Shown: positions 8,001-10,802 of the stretch, piece by piece
Layout of the letters: every line of letters begins with the position of its first letter
Position numbering within the stretch: position 1 is the first letter of the stretch
Assembly: GCA_038116745.1 (NCBI GenBank)
Contig: JAYODW010000072.1
Coordinates: forward strand, 1-10,802
From: JAYODW01 sp038116745
Lineage (GTDB): Bacteria; Pseudomonadota; Gammaproteobacteria; Ga0077536
Direction: 5' to 3'
DNA: 10,802 nucleotides
Position numbers and translations under genes: made by a program
The notes under the pieces: model-generated
Database searches by the model: none
Seen by the model: only the letters and a program-made list of their open reading frames with translations
What the model was told of the DNA's origin: nothing

Positions 8001-8496
8001 CGCCCCAGGACGCCTTCAGCATCAGGGGGTAGCCTATAGCCGCGGCTTGTTCAGTGATGGCGTCGGGCTCTCGTGGTAATGGTCCGGTTGCCGGCATGAC
8101 GGGTACCCCGCTGCGCACGGCGAGCTCGCGCGCGGCGACTTTGTTACCCAAAAGTCCCATAACCTCGGGCGGCGGGCCGATGAAAACGAGACCGTGAGCA
8201 CGGCAGGTTTCTGCGAGCTCGGGGCTTTCCGACAGAAACCCGTAGCCAGGATGGATCGCATCTACTCCTGCGGCCAGCGCGACGCGCACGATGCTCTCAA
8301 TGTCGAGGTAGGCCTGGACAGGCGTCAGCCCTTCGCCGACCAGGTAGGCCTCGGCCGCCTTGAATCGATGTAGGGAGAAGCGATCTTCCTGCGAATAGAT
8401 TGCAACGCTATCGATATCGAGCTCGGCGGCCGCACGCATTACGCGAATAGCTATCTCACCGCGATTGGCGACCAGGATTTTCTTGATTGGCTTCAT
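5056..8496 (-). CDS. pyc: Pyruvate carboxylase, single-chain (biotin enzyme)
   Basis: Pyruvate carboxylase carboxylates pyruvate to oxaloacetate with ATP and bicarbonate, refilling the TCA cycle; it acts in the cytoplasm, usually as a tetramer. At 1146 residues it has the full length of the single-chain type. Domains in order: biotin carboxylase, about 1-460 (KKILVANRGEIAIRV start, glycine-rich SWGGGGRGMRR at 163-173, EVNPRVQVEHTVTE at 292-305); carboxyltransferase, about 530-840 (LITDTTFRDAHQSLLATRMR at 535-554, metal ligand D538, carbamylated lysine K712 in GIKDMAG, H741 and H743 in HFHTHDT); a PYC/tetramerisation region to about 1065; and a biotin carrier domain with EAMKMQ, where K1112 is the biotinylated lysine. 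The start MKPIKK fits the family, although no good ribosome site is visible before it. No key residue is missing. The alternative two-subunit oxaloacetate decarboxylase or PycA/PycB arrangement is excluded by the fused order. Confidence 0.97.
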   Translation of the reverse strand: MKPIKKILVANRGEIAIRVMRAAAELDIDSVAIYSQEDRFSLHRFKAAEAYLVGEGLTPVQAYLDIESIVRVALAAGVDAIHPGYGFLSESPELAETCRAHGLVFIGPPPEVMGLLGNKVAARELAVRSGVPVMPATGPLPREPDAITEQAAAIGYPLMLKASWGGGGRGMRRIESADTLHELVEIGRREAATAFGNDEVYLEKLVRRARHVEVQVLADKHGQLVHLFERDCTVQRRNQKIVERAPALFMSPEQREALCQSALTLCRSARYENAGTVEFLQDADSGEFYFIEVNPRVQVEHTVTEAVTGIDIVKAQIRLAEGHPIGSTASGVPSQDGIVMHGQAVQCRITTEDPENSFIPDYGAITTYRSPAGFGIRLDAGTAYTGARITRFYDSLLVKITAWGNSADEVTHRMLRALREFRIRGVVTNLRFLEGLIQHPRFRDAEYTTTFVDDTPELLVFPRRRDRATRLLRFIAETTLNGNPAVAKRARPDTIAPARVPPHADLPQPAGSRQRFEALGATGFAQWMLDQPQVLITDTTFRDAHQSLLATRMRSYDMLQVADAYSRLLPGLFSVECWGGATFDVSMRFLHECPWIRLQELRRRMPNILTQMLLRASNGVGYTNYPDNVVRYFVTQAAANGVDIFRIFDSLNWVENMRIAIDAVAETGKLAEAAICYTGNLSDPGCTKYDLRYYVSMAKELERAGAHILGIKDMAGLCRPQAARALVGALKQEVGIPVHFHTHDTSGISAASVLAAVDAGADAVDAAMDAMSGLTSQPNLGSILEALRHGPREADLEVDAVRALSHYWEEVRRAYVAFESEERAGASEVYVHGMPGGQYTNLREQARALGLGDRWPEVAHAYAEVNDMFGDIVKVTPSSKVVGDMALTMVTGGLTRDAVEDPAREIAFPESVVSFFRGDLGQPVGGFPPALQKKVLNGTAPLSARPGSVLPPADLKAERERAEKLVERHISDAELASYLMYPEVFVEYARMRRRYGDLTWLPTPVFFYGMEPGQEVSVELGPGLVLIVRYLGSSDHHDDGERTVFFELNGQPRQIRVEDAAVETRRQSRARAESGNDNHVGAPMPGLVAEVKVSVGDAVTRGQALVTLEAMKMQTVIRAERDGKIGEVLVKVGAQVDAKDLLLRFS

Positions 8497-8524
8497 ACGG
8501 GTTCTTTGTGGCTGGTGTCGAAAT

Positions 8525-8614
8525 CCGCGCTGCGGCAGGCACCTTCCCTGTGGCTATTGCGGATCATGGCGGAGACGGGCGCCAGAAGAAAGCTCGGCGC
8601 CCGCGCTGCGGCAG
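8525..8614. repeat. 14-bp direct repeat pair upstream of pyc
   Basis: CCGCGCTGCGGCAG occurs exactly at 8525-8538 and again at 8601-8614, in the same orientation with starts 76 bp apart. The second copy overlaps the right arm of the GC-rich stem-loop. The inner CCGCGCTGCGG recurs at 9958-9968 inside the MNIO gene, where it is coding, so chance in GC-rich DNA is possible. Confidence 0.5.
8576..8603 (-). terminator. GC-rich stem-loop between the MNIO cassette and pyc
   Basis: CGGGCGCC (8576-8583) pairs perfectly with GGCGCCCG (8596-8603) around a 12-nt loop. It sits in the 220-bp gene-free gap, 113 bp after the stop of the DUF2063 gene and 79 bp before the pyc start. No T-run follows on the minus strand. 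It could end the cassette transcript, act in the pyc leader, or do neither. I saw no convincing sigma-70 pair for pyc in this gap. Confidence 0.4.
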
Positions 8615-8716
8615 ATGCTGTTCGGAGTACCCGTGCTTTGCCGGTTCGGCTGGGTTCTGCTGCAAGGAAAAGCCCGGACGCTAAAAGTACGGGAGCAGCG
8701 TCGTCACAGCTTTAGG

Positions 8717-9499
8717 TCAGGAGTGGTCCTTGAGGGTGCCGAGGACCGCGCCGCGAAGCCGCATCCGCTCCAGAATACCTGCACCTGCGTCGAGCAGACC
8801 GTCCGACACCTCAAGCCCGAGCTCGACGCCGACCGTTCGAATGAGAGCAGCACCGTTTTCCGATGCGTTGTTTTGTGCGACGGAAAGCAGGCGCGCTGCG
8901 GCGGGGTTCAGGTCGAGGAAGCCATACAGGTTTTCCAGATCCCGGAAAGCGGCGATAACCGTCGGGTTTGCCGGTGGCTGCGCCGGCTGGTAGTCAGCCG
9001 TGATGGCGTGGACCGGAAAACGGTAGTTGTGCATACGCAGCACAGGATTGACTACCGGAATGTCCGCTAGGAGATCGCCCTCCCGATCAACGCCGTTCAA
9101 TTCGATCCGCACCGGATCTGCCCCGACAAGGGTCTCCAGCCAGTCAAAATGGGCGAGCTCTGTCAGAAAGGGCGGGTCGGCTGGTGCGTTACGCTCATGC
9201 TCCAGGTAGCTGAGAAACTCGAGCGGCAGATGAACGAACGCGCTGGTTGTCGCGACATGATCGCAGAGGTAGTCGCGGATCAGCAGATGCCAGTCAGCGT
9301 CTTCCAGGATTGCGCGAATGCGGGGGAAGTTGTCCTGCATGAGTGCGGCGACGTTATGAAAAACCGCATTGCGATAGACCCGCAGCCTCCGTTCCTCATG
9401 ATTGCCAGGTGTCGCCACTGAATCCGGCCGCCGCAGATAATCGGCGAACGCGCGTTGCAGCGCCAGAAAACGTGGAGCCGTGCCGGTTGAAACGGACAT
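8717..9499 (-). CDS. DUF2063 protein, HvfC/BufC-type partner of MNIO peptide-modifying enzyme
   Basis: This 260-residue protein has the DUF2063 (HvfC/BufC N-terminal) signature: LQRAFADYLRR at 14-24, then RRLRVYRNAVFHN at 38-49, L53 and NFP at 57-59, and a later ELAHFDWLE block at 114-122. In known systems (methanobactin, TglHI-, bufferin- and Hvf-type pathways) an MNIO enzyme works with a partner protein that binds the precursor peptide; DUF2063 proteins fill that role in the Buf and Hvf pathways. Its ATG (9499) shares one base with the MNIO stop in a TAATG overlap, which implies translational coupling and a fixed ratio of the two proteins. A C-terminal part of about 85 residues (175-260) follows the conserved domain, as in other family members. 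No signal peptide or membrane segment is seen, so it should act in the cytoplasm before export of the peptide. Exact chemistry is inferred from family and context. Confidence 0.88.
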   Translation of the reverse strand: MSVSTGTAPRFLALQRAFADYLRRPDSVATPGNHEERRLRVYRNAVFHNVAALMQDNFPRIRAILEDADWHLLIRDYLCDHVATTSAFVHLPLEFLSYLEHERNAPADPPFLTELAHFDWLETLVGADPVRIELNGVDREGDLLADIPVVNPVLRMHNYRFPVHAITADYQPAQPPANPTVIAAFRDLENLYGFLDLNPAAARLLSVAQNNASENGAALIRTVGVELGLEVSDGLLDAGAGILERMRLRGAVLGTLKDHS

Positions 9500-10329
9500 T
9501 ACGCAGCCGCCGTACGCTCGGTCGCTTGCTGAAGGCGCGCTATCTGTTCGACCTCGCTGATCACCGCCTCAAGCGGAGGGATGTCGAGGTCACGCTCCAG
9601 CATGGTGGGGAAGACACCGAGAGTTCGATAGGCGAATTCAAGCAGGTCCCAGACCGGATCAATGACTGCCTGCCCGTGGGTGTCGATCTTGAGATCCGGC
9701 GCATCGTCACTGTGCCCGGCAATATGGCCGTAAACGATGCGATCGCGCGGCAGCCCGCGGATGAAAGCTCGCGCGTCGTAGCTGTGATTGACGCTGTTGA
9801 CATATACGTTGTTTACATCGAGCAACAGATTACAGTCGGCTTCTTCGAGCACGCCACACAGAAAATCGATCTCGTCGAGCTCGTCGGATAGCGTCAGGTA
9901 GTAGGAGGGATTCTCGATCGCGATACGCTGGCCAAGGAAATCCTGTACTTCGCGGATCCGCGCTGCGGAGTGCAGGACTGCTTCTTCAGTAAAAGGGATC
10001 GGCAGCAGTTCGTACAGTAAGCCGCGGTCGGCGCAGAAGCTGAGGTGGTCACTGAAGATGACCGAGTGGTGCGTGTCCAGAAATGTCTTGAGTAACGCAA
10101 GGTGCTGCCGGTCCAGCGGCTCCGCACCACCGATGTTCAATAACAGTCCATGACATGCGAGGGGTCTCTGGCTGGCAACGTCGGTGAAGGCTTCGCCGAG
10201 TCTGCCGCCGACCCCCATCCAGTTTTCGGGAGCGACTTCGAAAAACTGAACCGAAGGCGGAATACTGGCCCGCAACGCCGCGAGGTGCGGTCGTCGCAGG
10301 CCAAGACCGGAGCCCGTGACCGAGGCCAT
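9499..10329 (-). CDS. DUF692/MNIO multinuclear non-heme iron oxidase, HvfB/BufB-type
   Basis: This 276-residue TIM-barrel enzyme belongs to the DUF692 family, now called multinuclear non-heme iron-dependent oxidases. Characterised members (MbnB, TglH and the Hvf and Buf enzymes) use two or three irons and oxygen to rearrange or cyclise cysteine and neighbouring residues of a peptide. The start MASVTGSGLGLRR and FFEVAPENWMGVGG (29-42) are typical. Candidate metal and active-site residues all lie in conserved places: H60 in CHGLLLN, H95 in SDHLSF, E139 in AIENPSYY, D171 in LLLDVNNVYVN, H202 and H206 in GHIAGH, D216 and H218 in DTHG, E245 in ERD. No disrupted motif is seen. ATG 10329 has little Shine-Dalgarno sequence before it, unlike the peptide gene 46 bp upstream, which may keep enzyme below substrate level. 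It is coupled to the DUF2063 gene by a TAATG overlap. Confidence 0.92.
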   Translation of the reverse strand: MASVTGSGLGLRRPHLAALRASIPPSVQFFEVAPENWMGVGGRLGEAFTDVASQRPLACHGLLLNIGGAEPLDRQHLALLKTFLDTHHSVIFSDHLSFCADRGLLYELLPIPFTEEAVLHSAARIREVQDFLGQRIAIENPSYYLTLSDELDEIDFLCGVLEEADCNLLLDVNNVYVNSVNHSYDARAFIRGLPRDRIVYGHIAGHSDDAPDLKIDTHGQAVIDPVWDLLEFAYRTLGVFPTMLERDLDIPPLEAVISEVEQIARLQQATERTAAA

Positions 10330-10344
10330 GTACAGCGCCGGCCG

Positions 10345-10363
10345 AGGTTACATTGCGTAACTT
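10345..10363 (-). other. Small stem-loop between the peptide and MNIO genes
   Basis: AGGTTAC (10345-10351) can pair with GTAACTT (10357-10363), seven pairs including one G-T, around a five-base loop; GTTAC/GTAAC is perfect. It lies in the 46-bp gap between the peptide stop and the MNIO start. A partial terminator or processing site in this position is common in peptide-maturation operons and would keep the peptide in excess (inference). It is weak and has no T-run. Confidence 0.3.
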
Positions 10364-10375
10364 AATCAGCCGCTC

Positions 10376-10687
10376 TTATTTGGTCAGATGTGACATCGAG
10401 CAGCTTTCACCAGCGAAGGTCCCGCAGACTGCAGGGTCCTTGGTGCCGGTGGCGAGTTTGCCTTTGGCATAGCCCGCTTTGCCGTCTCCGCCATAGGTAA
10501 AACCGGTCTCGTCATTAATCATGACTTTGTTGCCTTGCATGTCGACAGCTTCGCCGGCCACAGTGATGCCCTCTCCGAACTCGACCATCTGGAACGGGTT
10601 CTCTGCGGCAGTGACTGAGCTCGAGAGCGCGATCACCAGGCTGGAGCCGACGGCAGCAGCGACGGGCTTGAGATTATTCTTTTTCAT
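10376..10687 (-). CDS. Small exported peptide, probable divergent HvfA-like MNIO substrate
   Basis: This 103-residue protein heads the MNIO cassette and is its likely substrate. The start is clear: AGGAGG, part of a GAGGAGGAAGG stretch (10704-10694), precedes ATG 10687. Residues 1-28 are a Sec-type signal peptide: lysines at 2, 3 and 7, a hydrophobic core VAAAVGSSLVIAL, and a probable cut near SVTAA. The mature protein begins ENPFQMVEF, which resembles the NPF-x-MTEL start of HvfA-like low-complexity metallophores in Gammaproteobacteria. It has only two cysteines, C88 and C96, in DPAVCGTFAGESCSMSH. It lacks the EGKCG repeats of HvfA; GDGKAGYAKGKLATG at 67-81 looks like a degenerate, cysteine-free version. 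It also lacks the four-cysteine DUF2282 pattern of bufferin BufA1. Family and context predict modified cysteines and metal binding (copper or another soft metal), outside the cytoplasm. The modified residues and the metal are unknown. Confidence 0.8.
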   Translation of the reverse strand: MKKNNLKPVAAAVGSSLVIALSSSVTAAENPFQMVEFGEGITVAGEAVDMQGNKVMINDETGFTYGGDGKAGYAKGKLATGTKDPAVCGTFAGESCSMSHLTK

Positions 10688-10802
10688 AACTGACCTTCCT
10701 CCTCACATAGAGTGATGTTGTACAACTTCAGCTCTGTGGATCGGTCTTAGCACTAACCTGTTGAATGTTCCCTGGCGCGTGCAACGCCAATCTTGGCAGA
10801 GC
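10688..10802 (-). promoter_or_regulatory. Upstream region of the peptide-MNIO cassette, with two palindromes
   Basis: The last 115 bases hold no gene I can support and should contain the cassette promoter. GTTGTACAAC at 10717-10726 is a perfect 10-bp palindrome about 13 bp upstream of the ribosome site, a plausible operator. GCCAA-TC-TTGGC at 10786-10797 is a second, shorter inverted repeat. GGGAAC on the minus strand (10773-10768) resembles the -35 of ECF sigma factors, which control several known MNIO operons, but no canonical -10 follows. No convincing sigma-70 pair was found. Confidence 0.4.

Noticed and set aside
10376..10687. Calling the small peptide a BufA1 bufferin (DUF2282)
   Set aside because: DUF2282 proteins have four conserved cysteines with a CYGxAxAGxNDC-like segment. 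This peptide has two cysteines and none of that segment.
10746..10773. ECF-type promoter (GGGAAC ... CTAAG) upstream of the cassette
   Set aside because: The GGAAC element is present 16 nt before CTAAG on the minus strand, but the usual CGTC/TCTA-like -10 is missing, and a five-base match arises easily by chance.

Overview
The window looks like a chromosomal segment of a GC-rich Gammaproteobacterium. The pointers are a peroxiredoxin-glutaredoxin hybrid of the Haemophilus/Vibrio type, a GloC (YcbL) ortholog aligning end to end with the enterobacterial protein, a PqqU/YncD-like TonB-dependent receptor, and an HvfA-like small exported protein with MNIO biosynthesis genes. The genus cannot be named from this sequence. 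No tRNA, rRNA, CRISPR array, insertion sequence or phage gene was seen.

Layout. (1) 1-3273, plus strand: the C-terminal 499 residues of a TonB-dependent outer-membrane receptor, a hairpin, then an M20D amidohydrolase followed 34 bp later by a SnoaL/NTF2-fold protein; the last two look like one transcription unit. (2) 3274-5029: a strong hairpin between convergent genes, a minus-strand hybrid Prx5-glutaredoxin, a divergent intergenic region with a striking AT-rich island, and plus-strand gloC. (3) 5056-8496, minus strand: one complete single-chain pyruvate carboxylase of 1146 residues with biotin carboxylase, carboxyltransferase and biotin-carrier domains. (4) 8717-10687, minus strand: a compact three-gene cassette made of a small exported peptide (103 aa, two cysteines), a DUF692/MNIO iron enzyme and a DUF2063 (HvfC/BufC-type) partner. 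(5) 10688-10802: the cassette's promoter region.

The most interesting part is region 4. MNIO enzymes with DUF2063 partners oxidise cysteines of secreted peptides to make metal-binding ribosomal products (methanobactin, bufferins and the Haemophilus HvfA product are known cases). Here the peptide keeps the signal peptide and the NPF-type mature N-terminus of HvfA-like proteins. It lacks the usual EGKCG repeats and the four-cysteine DUF2282 bufferin pattern, and ends with a two-cysteine segment (VCGTFAGESC). The enzyme keeps all its expected metal ligands. This suggests a functional but divergent MNIO peptide pathway with an uncharacterised core.

The remaining genes are mostly housekeeping or stress functions: thiol-based peroxide removal (Prx-Grx), thioester hydrolysis of the glyoxalase II type (GloC), anaplerosis (pyruvate carboxylase), N-acyl amino acid hydrolysis (amidohydrolase) and uptake of a TonB-dependent ligand. 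Peroxide defence, a glutathione-linked hydrolase and a likely metallophore lie near each other, but nothing in the sequence shows that they are co-regulated.
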